From NCBI GenBank assembly GCA_964020105.1, contig OZ026535.1:992001-1056000 (forward strand): DNA of 64,000 nt. Reading direction: 5' to 3'. This document shows positions 55,320-64,000 of the stretch, piece by piece (within the stretch, counting starts at the first letter, position 1; every line of letters begins with the position of its first letter). The stretch comes from G964020105 sp964020105 (GTDB lineage: Bacteria > Pseudomonadota > Alphaproteobacteria > WRAU01 > Hepatincolaceae). The notes beneath the pieces are model-generated. The model had not been told where the DNA came from. It saw only the letters and a list, made by a program, of their open reading frames with translations, and did no database searches. A program made the position numbers and the translations under genes.

Positions 55320-55445
55320 AAAAAGTTTAAGCGTTAGCTCTATATATTTATCCCTCCTTATATATGCACCTTTACCACCATAAGTGTACCTACCTCCTAG
55401 CGATTTAACCCTGGTCTCATTGGCCACTCTAACTACAAATTAACT
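55320..55445 (-). pseudogene. Orphan 3' end of a third-type tail fibre gene
   Basis: The stretch 55361-55440 is nearly the same as 56721-56800, the 3' end of tail-fibre copy 3: both encode VVRVANETRVKSLG. Here one extra base shifts the following codons out of frame, and no upstream body of the gene is present. It lies between copy 1 and copy 2, so it is either the scar of a C-terminal replacement in copy 2 or a leftover of a deleted fourth copy. Confidence 0.65.
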
Positions 55446-55497
55446 ATCAAAGTACATACCTTGCTCTACTTTGTGAGTTGGAAGAATTATAGCAGTT

Positions 55498-56640
55498 TTA
55501 CATATTTATCTTTGCCAACAGATACCATTGACCACTTGTGTTCTTCATTCTAGTCTCTTCTGATTTTCTAGCATTGCCTTCATCAGTTGTAATTGATGTA
55601 TCGGACATCGTTGACGTTTCCATATTAGTTGTTTTAACTCCTGCTTTATGAGAACTAAATACGGTTCTATTCACATTTCTATTACCAAGAGAATTATTTA
55701 CAAATATATTTGTTAGTCCTAAATCTCCTTCAATAAAAAATCCTCCATTACTTCCACGAATAACACCATCTCCTAAAAAAAAAGGCACACTACCAAAAGA
55801 ACCTCTTATATCATCAATAGGATGATGATGAGGGTGCATCATATGCCTATGTGTATTGCTATGAGTATGCGTCTGTAAGGTATCTTCTTCAAAACTTCCT
55901 AAGCCTCTGTTACTATTTTTCTTCACGTGCCTTATTGTACCATCATGAAATTTTGGCATGGCAAAAGTTCCATCTCCCCTATCTACCCCCTTGATATTCC
56001 TAAAAAGAATAGGATAATCCTTAATTAATAAAATATTACTCTCATCCATTAATGCATATATTTTTACCCCTATATTCAAAATATTCTTATCTTTATGACT
56101 ATTATCTGTATTGAATAGTTTTTCTATGCCTACACAAGATTCTATAAATTTATTTCTTGAGTTTATTAATTCGTTTACAGTATTTGTTAATATATTTAGG
56201 GCATACACAGTTGCAAAAGCTTGTTCATGAAGCTTAATTTCTATTACATCAGAATTATCCACTTGAATTGCAATATTAAACAACAGTTCTGTTACTATAT
56301 CCCCTTCCTTTGTTGCAGCTCTATATTGCAACGGTAAATCCGTTACTACTATTAAATCTCCTGCTTCATCAAACAATCCTAGCTCCCTTATATAAAAGCC
56401 CTCTTTTATTTTAGCATTCGCCCTTAGTACACTCTCAAATACTGTGTTAGTATTGTTCGTATACTTATGATTAATGAAATCCCTATATTTTTCTCCCACA
56501 AGAGACCTCATATCCTCATTAGGACTTATTTTGTTTCCTCCTCCATCTCCCACTGCAAATTTCTCTATCTTTAGTGGATTATCAACCGTCGCACTTGCTA
56601 TCTTCTTTAAGCCTATCTTTGTTATTATTGCCCCCATCAT
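55498..56640 (-). CDS. Phage tail fibre/collar protein, P2 gpH-like N-terminus (copy 2)
   Basis: 380 residues. The N-terminal attachment domain is the most divergent of the three (FAVGDGGGNKISPNEDMRS) but clearly the same. The C-terminal half matches copy 1 in its collar region, the His-rich stretch (HTH, HRH, HPHHH) and the tip ending TSGQWYLLAKINM. Between DDIRGSFG and FSSHKAG the ~45 residues encoded by 55661-55800 share nothing obvious with copy 1 and are Gly/Asn-rich. The first ATG (56640) is doubled (MMGAII); by comparison with the other copies the second is the natural start. Confidence 0.8.
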   Translation of the reverse strand: MMGAIITKIGLKKIASATVDNPLKIEKFAVGDGGGNKISPNEDMRSLVGEKYRDFINHKYTNNTNTVFESVLRANAKIKEGFYIRELGLFDEAGDLIVVTDLPLQYRAATKEGDIVTELLFNIAIQVDNSDVIEIKLHEQAFATVYALNILTNTVNELINSRNKFIESCVGIEKLFNTDNSHKDKNILNIGVKIYALMDESNILLIKDYPILFRNIKGVDRGDGTFAMPKFHDGTIRHVKKNSNRGLGSFEEDTLQTHTHSNTHRHMMHPHHHPIDDIRGSFGSVPFFLGDGVIRGSNGGFFIEGDLGLTNIFVNNSLGNRNVNRTVFSSHKAGVKTTNMETSTMSDTSITTDEGNARKSEETRMKNTSGQWYLLAKINM

Positions 56641-56716
56641 TATCTCCCTTGTTATTCTTTTTGCGTTATTAATTTTGCTATTAATTACTCCACTTAATAA
56701 AAAAATTTATGCTTAC

Positions 56717-57859
56717 TTAAATCTTAACCTTTACCACCATAAGTGTTCCTACTCCTAGCGATTTAACCCTGGTTTCATTAGCTACTCTAACTACCCTACT
56801 AGCATCAAATGACCAATCAAGATGATAGAATTTCAACCCAGCAGCCCAAAAATCTCCTCCAAATGTATCTGGACCTGCATATGTTTGAATTGCTCCACTA
56901 CCAATAGGTTCCTTACCAGCATTAAGCGCTTTCCAATAAAAACCTTGCAGAGAAGCTGTAATGTTTTGCATGGCATCTTCTTGATAAGTCCATGGCATAA
57001 GCGATCCAACAGTCCTTAAGACTCTATCATGAGTATTTGGTAAATTAAAATTCACACCAGCTTCTCCTCCCCATCTAGTACCTAAAACAGCATAAAGTTC
57101 AGGATAATCAACCACCTTTAGCAGCTGACCACTACACCACATAACCTCAACGTAATGAGGATTCCAAAAAGGAGTATGATTAAAAGTATTAATTGCAACC
57201 CCTAAAAACATCTTATAAAAATCCCTTATAATATTCTTTAGGTTATTATCCATCTCCATCAAAGCTTTATCTGTTGTCTTTAAACTATCTAATGCTTCCT
57301 GCGTATTATTTAAGTTAGGAAAATTTCCACTGCTTACCTTAACTTGATTTGAGTTTAAATTATTTATCCTAGTGTTCGTATTAATATCCTCTTGTACCCT
57401 TTCCACTTTCTCCCTATGCAAAGCGTCCACAGTTGCAAATGCTTGCTCATTTAGTTTAATCTCTATAACGTCCGCATTATCTACCTGAATTACAACATTA
57501 AACAACAACTCCGTTAGTATATTCCCCTCCTTCGTCGCAGCCCTATACTGCAGAGGTACCTCCGTTACTACTATTAAATCTCCACTCTCATCAAACAGTC
57601 CTAGCTCCCTTATATAAAAGCCTTTTTCTATTTTAGCATTCGCCCTTAGTACACTCTCAAATACTGTGTTCGTATTATTTGCATACTTATCATTAATGAA
57701 GTCTCTATACTTCTCTCCCACTAGTGACTTCATATCTGCATTAGGAATTATTTCATTTCCTCCTCCATCTCCTAGCGCAAACTTCTCTATCTTTAGTGGA
57801 TTATCAACTGTCGCACTTGCTATCTTCTTTAAGCCTAGCTTTGTTATTATTGCTCCCAT
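56717..57859 (-). CDS. Phage tail fibre/collar protein, P2 gpH-like N-terminus (copy 3)
   Basis: 380 residues. Residues 1-150 match copy 1 almost exactly, but the rest is different: a coiled region (REKVERVQEDINTNTRINNL), then a collar-type domain with LGTRWGGEAGVNFNLPNTHDR and SLMPWTYQEDAMQNITASLQ, ending GVGTLMVVKVKI. There is no His-rich stretch. It lies 14 nt after the gpI-like gene and has the position of the main fibre gene in P2 (I-H). The shared N-terminus with different tips suggests alternative fibres for one tail. Confidence 0.8.
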   Translation of the reverse strand: MGAIITKLGLKKIASATVDNPLKIEKFALGDGGGNEIIPNADMKSLVGEKYRDFINDKYANNTNTVFESVLRANAKIEKGFYIRELGLFDESGDLIVVTEVPLQYRAATKEGNILTELLFNVVIQVDNADVIEIKLNEQAFATVDALHREKVERVQEDINTNTRINNLNSNQVKVSSGNFPNLNNTQEALDSLKTTDKALMEMDNNLKNIIRDFYKMFLGVAINTFNHTPFWNPHYVEVMWCSGQLLKVVDYPELYAVLGTRWGGEAGVNFNLPNTHDRVLRTVGSLMPWTYQEDAMQNITASLQGFYWKALNAGKEPIGSGAIQTYAGPDTFGGDFWAAGLKFYHLDWSFDASRVVRVANETRVKSLGVGTLMVVKVKI

Positions 57860-57873
57860 CCTTATCTCCCTTG

Positions 57874-58482
57874 TTATATATTTATTCTGTGGACAAAATT
57901 AAAACTTGCCCCAATGTAATGCTTACCTTCTGATCTTAGAGTTTTAGATCCTAAGGCTGTAAACGCTATACTTGTGTTATTTAACAACCCAACCGCTCCT
58001 CCAACTACTAAATTTCCCTTTATACTATTTCTTTTTCTCAAACTTATTCTTAGCGATAATCTTTTAACCTCATTAATTAATTTATAAATAACCTTATATT
58101 GCTCCTCTGAGTAAATAATCTCATTCTCATGTAAATTTATTTCTGCTGTTCCTCTCTCAGCTCCATTCTGCCACCACTCTACAAGTGTTGCATTTAAATT
58201 CAATGCTCTTAATGCATCCTTTAAACTCTGTAAAGTCCCTTTTTGCTTATTTACAAGTAAAGCACTCTGGCACACTGCCCTTTTCTGATTTATATTCCAA
58301 CTACTATCCCAACTGTTTACCCCTAAATATAAGGCTAAATATGGTAGTAAGTCCTCTCTACACTTTTGCGGATTCCAAAAATCTTTTATCACCTCTGCTG
58401 GTAACATTTCAAATTCCCTTAACACTTCCTCTAAAGCTAACATTAACTCACTTTGATAGTTCTTCAAAAGTAGACTATCCAT
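57874..58482 (-). CDS. Phage tail protein I (P2 gpI-like baseplate protein)
   Basis: 202 residues. LPAEVIKDFWNPQKCREDLLPYLA, YLGVNSWDSSWNINQKR and NKQKGTLQSLKDALRAL are the recognisable blocks of the P2 gpI/TIGR01634-type tail proteins (the family has LPYLAWxxxVDxWxxxWxxxxKRxxI and HRxKGTxxxVxxAL). In P2, gpI is a baseplate wedge component next to the fibre protein gpH. GGAGG lies 7 nt upstream of the ATG. No lesion is visible, unlike the prophage genes at 9-14 kb. Confidence 0.82.
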   Translation of the reverse strand: MDSLLLKNYQSELMLALEEVLREFEMLPAEVIKDFWNPQKCREDLLPYLALYLGVNSWDSSWNINQKRAVCQSALLVNKQKGTLQSLKDALRALNLNATLVEWWQNGAERGTAEINLHENEIIYSEEQYKVIYKLINEVKRLSLRISLRKRNSIKGNLVVGGAVGLLNNTSIAFTALGSKTLRSEGKHYIGASFNFVHRINI

Positions 58483-58950
58483 TATTATCCTCCATTGCTA
58501 TTCTCTATAAAATCTTTAACATAATTATTAATTAAACTAATATTTCTACTCCCTCTCCTTAATCAAGATAAAATTTCCTTAAATACTAATGTTTTTTCTC
58601 TGCTAATTGCACCAATTACCAGTCATTTGTCTCTTTGCTAACACGATTTTTATGTCTTATCTAATAAATTCTTAATAAATATAGTCTATTTAAATATCAA
58701 TTAGCAGTGTGCATATGATCATATAATTAAGATATAATTTTATTAGTTATCCCCTTATAATAGAGAATAAAGAGAAAATTATTGTTTTGTGATTGCTCCC
58801 AATAACATCCGCAAGTGATCACAATAAAAAAATATAATAGAGAAAGTAATTATGAATATATAAATAACAAAGTAAAATTGTTTTTGATTTAATAGAGTAC
58901 TATTAATTAATCGTAGTCAAGGGATACAACAAAAATAATCTTCTCATACA
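58483..58950. other. Intergenic region upstream of the tail module
   Basis: About 470 nt, very AT-rich. On the minus strand just before the gpI-like gene an open stretch reads SRNISLINNYVKDFIENSNG and stops next to the gpI ribosome binding site; it could be the last trace of an upstream baseplate gene but is too short to name. Nothing else could be recognised. Confidence 0.35.
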
Positions 58951-60345
58951 CTATTTTTTAGAAACAATCTTAATTACAGCAACATTAGTAATATCAAGAG
59001 AATTAGTAAAATCATTCATTGTTTTTTCATTAATCTCATTTAATGCTTCACGATTTCTTATAATATCTTTATAATTGCCATTTATTTGAAAGGAATTAAG
59101 ATAGCTAGATATACTATCATTATTAACAAAATTACGTAATTCATTATCTAATTCCCAGTTTTTAGCTATCATAATATCGCTAAATTTGTATTGTTTATTT
59201 TTAATATTTTTTAAAACTTCCATTACCTTATCAATAGCTATATCAGATTTATCAAGAGACGTAGCTAATTTAATCATCCAATAATCTGTTACGCTATCAG
59301 AATATAAGTTGCTTACAATACCATAAACCAATCCATTTTCGTTTCTTAATACATCAAACAATAGAGATTCAGGCATTCCACCCAGATAAATATCTAATAA
59401 AGCTGCCTCCATATATCGCTCTGCTCCTGCTGAAGGTGCTGAAAAAACAATTAATATGTCACTTTGAGACGCCCCAGCAAAAGGAACTTCTATGACTTTA
59501 TTACTTATCTTAGGAATCTTAGGAGCAACATAGGATAAAGAAAGAAAATCCACGTTACCTCTAGGTAAATCTGTAAAAACAATATCTAGCTCACGTTTTA
59601 ATTCGTCTAAAGATATGCTACCACTAACAGCAACATATAAATTATCCTTTGTAATCACTTTGTCTTTAAAATCCCTTAGGATTTTTGGAGTTATTTTTGC
59701 AACTACATTACTATTGCCTGCTATCTCTCTGAAGTAAGGATGACCTTTAAATATCTCATTTATTAATTGCTTACCTATTTCATATTCTGGTCGAGAAGAA
59801 ATTAATTTATAATAAGATAAAGTCTCATTTTTCACTAAATTTATATCTTCTACTCCAAAATTAGGAGAAATTAATATCATTTTTAAAATCCTAAAAGCTA
59901 TAGCACGATAATGAGAAAGTACTGTCATACGGATAGATATATGATCTCTATTGGTATCTAAATTTAAAACTATGGAATTCTCTTCAAGCAACTGGCTAAA
60001 CTCAGAAACAGAATACCCTCCAGCAGCCTTACCCATAGCTTCAACTAACATATAAGTCAATCCTTCATATCCAACTGGATCAAGAGCAGCACCTCCTTTA
60101 AATCTTATATCTATAGATATAAGATTACTATCATGATTTTCATATAAAATACCACTATCTGTAACTTCTAACCCTATGGGTTTAATCATAGAAAACATAT
60201 CTTCCAGGGGTGTTAAAGAAGTAAGATCATTATTTTTATTACTTCTCATAAATAAAGTGATTAGTAAAAATACAACACCTATAGTAACCACCAAGTAAAC
60301 TAAATAACTTATACCAGTTTTTTTTGAAGAACTTTCACTCATCAC
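58951..60345 (-). CDS. M16 family protein, probably non-catalytic partner
   Basis: 464 residues with one N-terminal membrane helix (about 13-33), so anchored to the inner membrane facing the periplasm. It has the M16 fold pattern (IDIRFKGGAALDPVGYEGLTYML ... ), but where catalytic members have HxxEH this one has YMLVEAM, with no zinc ligands. The C-terminal half has NGLVYGIVSNL, the substrate-binding type segment. It follows an active M16 gene by 7 nt, as in bacterial M16B pairs where one subunit is catalytic and the other supports it. Confidence 0.85.
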   Translation of the reverse strand: MMSESSSKKTGISYLVYLVVTIGVVFLLITLFMRSNKNNDLTSLTPLEDMFSMIKPIGLEVTDSGILYENHDSNLISIDIRFKGGAALDPVGYEGLTYMLVEAMGKAAGGYSVSEFSQLLEENSIVLNLDTNRDHISIRMTVLSHYRAIAFRILKMILISPNFGVEDINLVKNETLSYYKLISSRPEYEIGKQLINEIFKGHPYFREIAGNSNVVAKITPKILRDFKDKVITKDNLYVAVSGSISLDELKRELDIVFTDLPRGNVDFLSLSYVAPKIPKISNKVIEVPFAGASQSDILIVFSAPSAGAERYMEAALLDIYLGGMPESLLFDVLRNENGLVYGIVSNLYSDSVTDYWMIKLATSLDKSDIAIDKVMEVLKNIKNKQYKFSDIMIAKNWELDNELRNFVNNDSISSYLNSFQINGNYKDIIRNREALNEINEKTMNDFTNSLDITNVAVIKIVSKK

Positions 60346-60352
60346 TCAATCC

Positions 60353-61696
60353 TTATCTCTTAGAGGCTTTGCCAACTATATAATTATTATCAATCAAATA
60401 TTTTTTATTGAAAGAATTAACATCCTCTACCTTAATAGAAGATAAGCTATCTAGTAATCCATATGCTTCTTGAAAGGATAATCCACTATTAACATAGCCA
60501 GCAAGCATAAACACATAATCTTCCTCCTGCTGCCTTAAAAATTCAGAGTTATCTTTCATAATTTTCACACTATGATTTATCTCTTTTATTGATATCGACT
60601 CCTTTAGTATTTCTGTAAGTAATGCATGAAATTCTTGTAATACAATCTCATTTGATACCGTTCCTGTAGGTAATATTCTAAAAGAAAATAAGGTATGCCC
60701 TTTTCTACCAGAATCGTAATCAACAAATATACCTACCGCTAGTTTTTTTTCTAAAACTAGCTTCTTATATAGTTTTCCAGAATTAGAACCTAAAATACTA
60801 GTCATAATCATTGCAGAGTAAGCATCTTTCTTTTCACTGGATACATCTGAAGCAAAAGAAGGTACTAAAAAAGATATTGTCAATAAATCCTGTTCTAATC
60901 TAGAATCTTTAAACTCGAGCTGAATCTTGTTAGAATAGATTTGCTCATTATAGCTACCTCTTTCATAAGCATGCTTAGAACTAGAACGACTAGCATAATA
61001 CTTGTTAATCATTTTTTCTGTGTTTTTAAAATCTACATTCCCCATAATAAAAAGCACAGCATTATTGGGCGCATACCATTGCTCATAAAAATTGCGCAGA
61101 TCTTTTGTTGTGATTTTATTAAAATTATCATACCACCCCATTATATTTCTACCATAATTAGTTGTAGGAAAAGCATACCTATTAAAAAGTTCATAAAACA
61201 CTCCGTAAACATTATTCTCGTACATTTTACGTTCTTCATTAACTACTTGTTTTTCATTTTCCACATCCTTCTCATCTAATAATAACCAACGCATACGATC
61301 AGCTTCGAATTCCATAGCTCTGTGTAAATGCCTGGTTGGCAAACTTATATAATATAACGTCATATCAGAAGACGTAAACGCATTGTAGTTTGCACCAATT
61401 TCCTTTATCATTTTTGAGAAATCTTTTTTTGAATATCTATTAGTACCCAGAAACATAGTATGTTCTAAGAAATGGGCTATACCTTCTTTAGATGATACTT
61501 CGTCTACAGATCCAACATTATAAGCAATAGCGTGCGTCACTATTGGACTTTTTGTTTTTATAATATAGGCTCTTAAGCCGTTCTTAAGAATTATTTCTTT
61601 ATACTCGTTAGCAAAAGAATAACTACTTAAAAAAACAAAAAATAAAACAACAAAAAACTTAAGAGTTATATTTTTTATATTCTGAAAGTTTATCAT
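60353..61696 (-). CDS. M16 family zinc peptidase, exported
   Basis: 447 residues with a signal peptide (about 1-29, cleavage near SFA). The zinc motif HFLEH is at residues 75-79 (EGIAHFLEHTMFLGT) and the third ligand is in KQVVNEERKMYE. It should be an active periplasmic peptidase working with the non-catalytic partner downstream. The start overlaps the end of the DUF3035 lipoprotein gene by 38 nt. Confidence 0.9.
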   Translation of the reverse strand: MINFQNIKNITLKFFVVLFFVFLSSYSFANEYKEIILKNGLRAYIIKTKSPIVTHAIAYNVGSVDEVSSKEGIAHFLEHTMFLGTNRYSKKDFSKMIKEIGANYNAFTSSDMTLYYISLPTRHLHRAMEFEADRMRWLLLDEKDVENEKQVVNEERKMYENNVYGVFYELFNRYAFPTTNYGRNIMGWYDNFNKITTKDLRNFYEQWYAPNNAVLFIMGNVDFKNTEKMINKYYASRSSSKHAYERGSYNEQIYSNKIQLEFKDSRLEQDLLTISFLVPSFASDVSSEKKDAYSAMIMTSILGSNSGKLYKKLVLEKKLAVGIFVDYDSGRKGHTLFSFRILPTGTVSNEIVLQEFHALLTEILKESISIKEINHSVKIMKDNSEFLRQQEEDYVFMLAGYVNSGLSFQEAYGLLDSLSSIKVEDVNSFNKKYLIDNNYIVGKASKR

Positions 61697-62117
61697 CTAA
61701 GCCTTCCCCTTTGTAATCTGAAAATATTCTTTTGATAAAATTGCTATCTTTAGAAACTAATCCTAATGATTCTTCATCTAGTTTATCTCTAATAGTAGAT
61801 AAATCTTTATCTGCCTGAGCTAATTTTAAAAACTCTTCATCAGTAGACTTAAAAGTTACACTGGTTTTTTTAGACGGTAAAACAACTTGCATTTGCGATT
61901 CAAAAAGTAAAGATTGCACACGTTTTTCACCTTCTTTTATGAATCTTCTTTCATCAGCTACTTCCTGGGAAGAAAGATAATATATAGGAGGCAAAGATAA
62001 AGGATTATGGGAATAAACAGTAAAAGGATCTAAAACATCTTTTGTTACAAGAAACGTTTTTTTATCACATCCAGCAATCAACACTAAGATCAACAACAAT
62101 ATAACCTTATTTTTCAC
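61659..62117 (-). CDS. DUF3035 (BamF-like) lipoprotein
   Basis: 152 residues. Lipoprotein signal LLLILVLIAGC with lipidated Cys at residue 17. The mature protein has DPFTVYSHNPLSLPPIYYL, the DUF3035 pattern (PDEFxVxxxxPLxLPPxxxLP) of the alphaproteobacterial BamF lipoprotein that accompanies the BAM complex. Position between lspA and an M16 gene agrees with alphaproteobacterial gene order. Function by homology only. Confidence 0.75.
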   Translation of the reverse strand: MKNKVILLLILVLIAGCDKKTFLVTKDVLDPFTVYSHNPLSLPPIYYLSSQEVADERRFIKEGEKRVQSLLFESQMQVVLPSKKTSVTFKSTDEEFLKLAQADKDLSTIRDKLDEESLGLVSKDSNFIKRIFSDYKGEGLDDKLSEYKKYNS

Positions 62118-62120
62118 GAA

Positions 62121-62624
62121 CTAATCCTTAAGAGATTTTTTAAAAAATATATTTTTTATTATTATTGTAGCACATATAGTTATCATACAGTCAGCTAAAT
62201 TAAAAATAGGAAAACTATAATCATTATAATACAAATGGATATAGTCAACAACATATTTATATTCATACCTATCTATCAAGTTTCCAAATGCTCCTGCCAT
62301 GATAAGACATATAACAAGGTAAAGCTCAAAAGTTTTTGTGTTATAAAAACCAAAAATCATATAAGAAGCAATCAAGTAAGAAACAAATGAAATTAATAAC
62401 AACCACCGATAATCTAGATTATTTAATATACTAAAGCTTACTCCACTATTGAAAGCTAACCTAAACTCTAAAAAAGGCAGAATAGAAATATAAGAATCAC
62501 CTATCATTAATTTATTAATCATCCACATTTTAATCAGCTGATCTAGAAATATCAGCCCCCCTGATACCAATAACACTATTATAAAATCTGTAATAGTGAA
62601 ACTTCTTAAAACCTTAGGTATCAT
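62121..62624 (-). CDS. lspA: Lipoprotein signal peptidase (signal peptidase II)
   Basis: 167 residues, four membrane helices. The catalytic aspartates are in GAFGNLIDRYEY and FNLADCMI, with VDYIHLYY between, the standard LspA blocks. It removes signal peptides from lipoproteins such as BamD and the DUF3035 protein encoded next to it. It begins 2 nt after the ileS stop, the usual ileS-lspA order. Confidence 0.96.
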   Translation of the reverse strand: MIPKVLRSFTITDFIIVLLVSGGLIFLDQLIKMWMINKLMIGDSYISILPFLEFRLAFNSGVSFSILNNLDYRWLLLISFVSYLIASYMIFGFYNTKTFELYLVICLIMAGAFGNLIDRYEYKYVVDYIHLYYNDYSFPIFNLADCMITICATIIIKNIFFKKSLKD

Positions 62625-62626
62625 AT

Positions 62627-64000
62627 TTATTCTCCAGTTATAGCATTACTACATCTACTACAGAGGCAGTTAGTATCTACATGTTTAAATATACGCCAGC
62701 ATCTTTCACACTTATCCCCTTCAGCTTTTGCAAATTTTACTGCCACCTCTCCAATTTCTCCCAGCTGATAAACTTCTTCATTGCTTAATTTAGAAAAATC
62801 CTCTATCACTATCTCAGATGTTATACAAACATCCGCAAAATCAACCTTTTCTAGTAATTTTTGATCATCATAATTAAGATATACAATGGGAGCAGCTTCC
62901 AGTGATGATCCTATCTCCTTATTTGCTCTTTTCTGCTCTAATGCACCTGTTACTACTTTCCTTATTTTCTTAATTCTCTCCCAACGATTAAATATTTCTT
63001 CGTTATACCATAGCTTATCCGCTTTAGGAAAATCAAAAATAAATAAACTACCTAAGGGTTTAGAATATCTTTTAGCATATGCCTCCTCCATCGTAAAAGG
63101 TATTATAGGTGATAGCCATTTAAGCATTAAATTAAACATCTTATTCATAACACTTAAAGTAGCCATAAAAACAGGTGAGTTTGAAGCATCACAATATAAT
63201 GTATCTTTTTTTATATCAAAGTAGAAAGCTGACAAATCATTCAATATAAAACTAAATACTTTGTTATAAAACAAGTGAATTGTAAATGTATTAGTAAAAG
63301 TTTGCTCAAATAACTCATCTAAGCAGTACATATTATGGAGAATCCAAAGATCAATCTCTGAGTATGGTTGTCCTTCCATAGCTTCATTATAATATGATAA
63401 ATTAGCAATAAGATATCGTAAAGTATTTCTAATTTTTCTATATGATTCTGACTGCTGAGTTAAAATATTTTTCCCTAAATTAACATCTTCAGCGACATTA
63501 ACACTAGCAACCCATAATCTTAGTATATCAGCACCATACTCTTTTATTATCTGGGCTGGCGTAATTACATTGCCAATAGATTTAGACATTTTCTGCCCAT
63601 TATCATCCATAATAAATCCATGAGTGATAACCTTTTTATAAGGTGGAACACCAGAAATAAGTAAAGACATCACAAGGGAAGACTGAAACCATCCCCTATG
63701 CTGATCAGATCCTTCTAAATAAACATCGGCAGGGAAAGATAAATTTTTATTTTGTTTTAAAACATAGTCATGAGTAAGTCCAGAATCGATCCAAACATCA
63801 ACCACATCCATAACAGGAGTATAATCATCATGATTATACTTTTGTCCTAAAAACCTTCTTGGATCTTCTTTAAACCAAGAATTTGAACCATCTTTAGCAA
63901 AAGCATCTAATATATTTGTAAATACTTCATCATCAATCAAGGGTTTTTTTGTCTGATTATTAATAAAAATCCCCAATGGAACTCCCCATGATCTTTGCCT
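62627..64000 (-). CDS. ileS: Isoleucine--tRNA ligase, C-terminal part (runs off the window end)
   Basis: 457 codons are visible and the frame continues through the right edge of the window (RQRSWGVPLGIF), so the N-terminal half is outside. The KMSKS motif is in NGQKMSKSIGNVITPAQI, preceded by YLEGSDQHRGWFQSSL. The anticodon-binding domain follows, and the C-terminal zinc finger is CERCWRIF ... CSRCSNAITG, as in the bacterial-type enzyme. The apparent start codon near 63976 is only an internal TTG. Confidence 0.95.
   Translation of the reverse strand, partial: RQRSWGVPLGIFINNQTKKPLIDDEVFTNILDAFAKDGSNSWFKEDPRRFLGQKYNHDDYTPVMDVVDVWIDSGLTHDYVLKQNKNLSFPADVYLEGSDQHRGWFQSSLVMSLLISGVPPYKKVITHGFIMDDNGQKMSKSIGNVITPAQIIKEYGADILRLWVASVNVAEDVNLGKNILTQQSESYRKIRNTLRYLIANLSYYNEAMEGQPYSEIDLWILHNMYCLDELFEQTFTNTFTIHLFYNKVFSFILNDLSAFYFDIKKDTLYCDASNSPVFMATLSVMNKMFNLMLKWLSPIIPFTMEEAYAKRYSKPLGSLFIFDFPKADKLWYNEEIFNRWERIKKIRKVVTGALEQKRANKEIGSSLEAAPIVYLNYDDQKLLEKVDFADVCITSEIVIEDFSKLSNEEVYQLGEIGEVAVKFAKAEGDKCERCWRIFKHVDTNCLCSRCSNAITGE

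Noticed and set aside
54127..57859. Diversity-generating retroelement acting on the tail fibres
   Set aside because: No reverse transcriptase or template repeat is visible in the window, and the variable patches differ in length and at all bases rather than mainly at A positions; recombination fits better.

Overview
The window looks like a chromosomal segment of an AT-rich, host-associated alphaproteobacterium, most likely in or near the Rickettsiales. The grounds are the very low GC seen by eye, alphaproteobacterial neighbourhoods (infA-maf-RNase E/G-yacG; ileS-lspA-DUF3035 lipoprotein-two M16 peptidases), and heavily decayed mobile DNA beside intact housekeeping genes. LpxC and a phosphoethanolamine-transferase-like protein imply lipid A, and a full set of Mur, Fts, Mre and penicillin-binding proteins implies a peptidoglycan wall. 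Both argue against the Anaplasmataceae. Genus cannot be fixed from the sequence alone.

Layout. 1-8460: end of rnhA, a YqgE protein, a membrane-extended M23 endopeptidase, an RlmD/TrmA-type methyltransferase, an M16 peptidase, an MFS transporter and an M20 amidohydrolase. 8640-14620: a strongly decayed Mu-like prophage (sheath, capsid, gpF-like and transposase fragments on the minus strand; broken repressor and a Com-like zinc protein on the plus strand). Inside it, in opposite orientation, sits a two-gene CBASS anti-phage operon: a CD-NTase and a Cap15-type 2TM/beta-barrel effector whose last third is in the -1 frame. 15150-16727: EptA-like sulfatase-fold transferase. 16894-21460: ligA, recN, bamD. 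21576-40054: one continuous minus-strand division and cell-wall (dcw) cluster of 16 genes from rsmH to lpxC in canonical order, without mraZ, lying 31 nt behind the RNase P RNA gene. 40803-42136: an outer-membrane beta-barrel protein and a DoxX protein, each with clear terminators. 42765-48543: tRNA-Phe, yacG, RNase E/G, maf, infA, murA, tRNA-Thr, trmL, miaA. 48625-53975: the elongasome operon mreB-mreC-mreD-PBP2-rodA. 54127-58482: a second, largely intact phage tail module, a gpI-like protein and three tandem P2 gpH-like tail-fibre paralogues. 58951-64000: two M16 peptidases, a DUF3035 lipoprotein, lspA and the 3' part of ileS.

How it works together. MurA-G, MraY and Ddl build lipid II. FtsI/FtsW/FtsL/FtsQ/FtsA/FtsZ use it at the septum and MreBCD/PBP2/RodA along the cell side, with the M23 protein as a likely wall hydrolase. 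MurE carries the DNPR signature of a meso-diaminopimelate-adding enzyme. The phage-related parts (CBASS in a dead prophage; tail fibres with a hypervariable patch) are the most unusual features.
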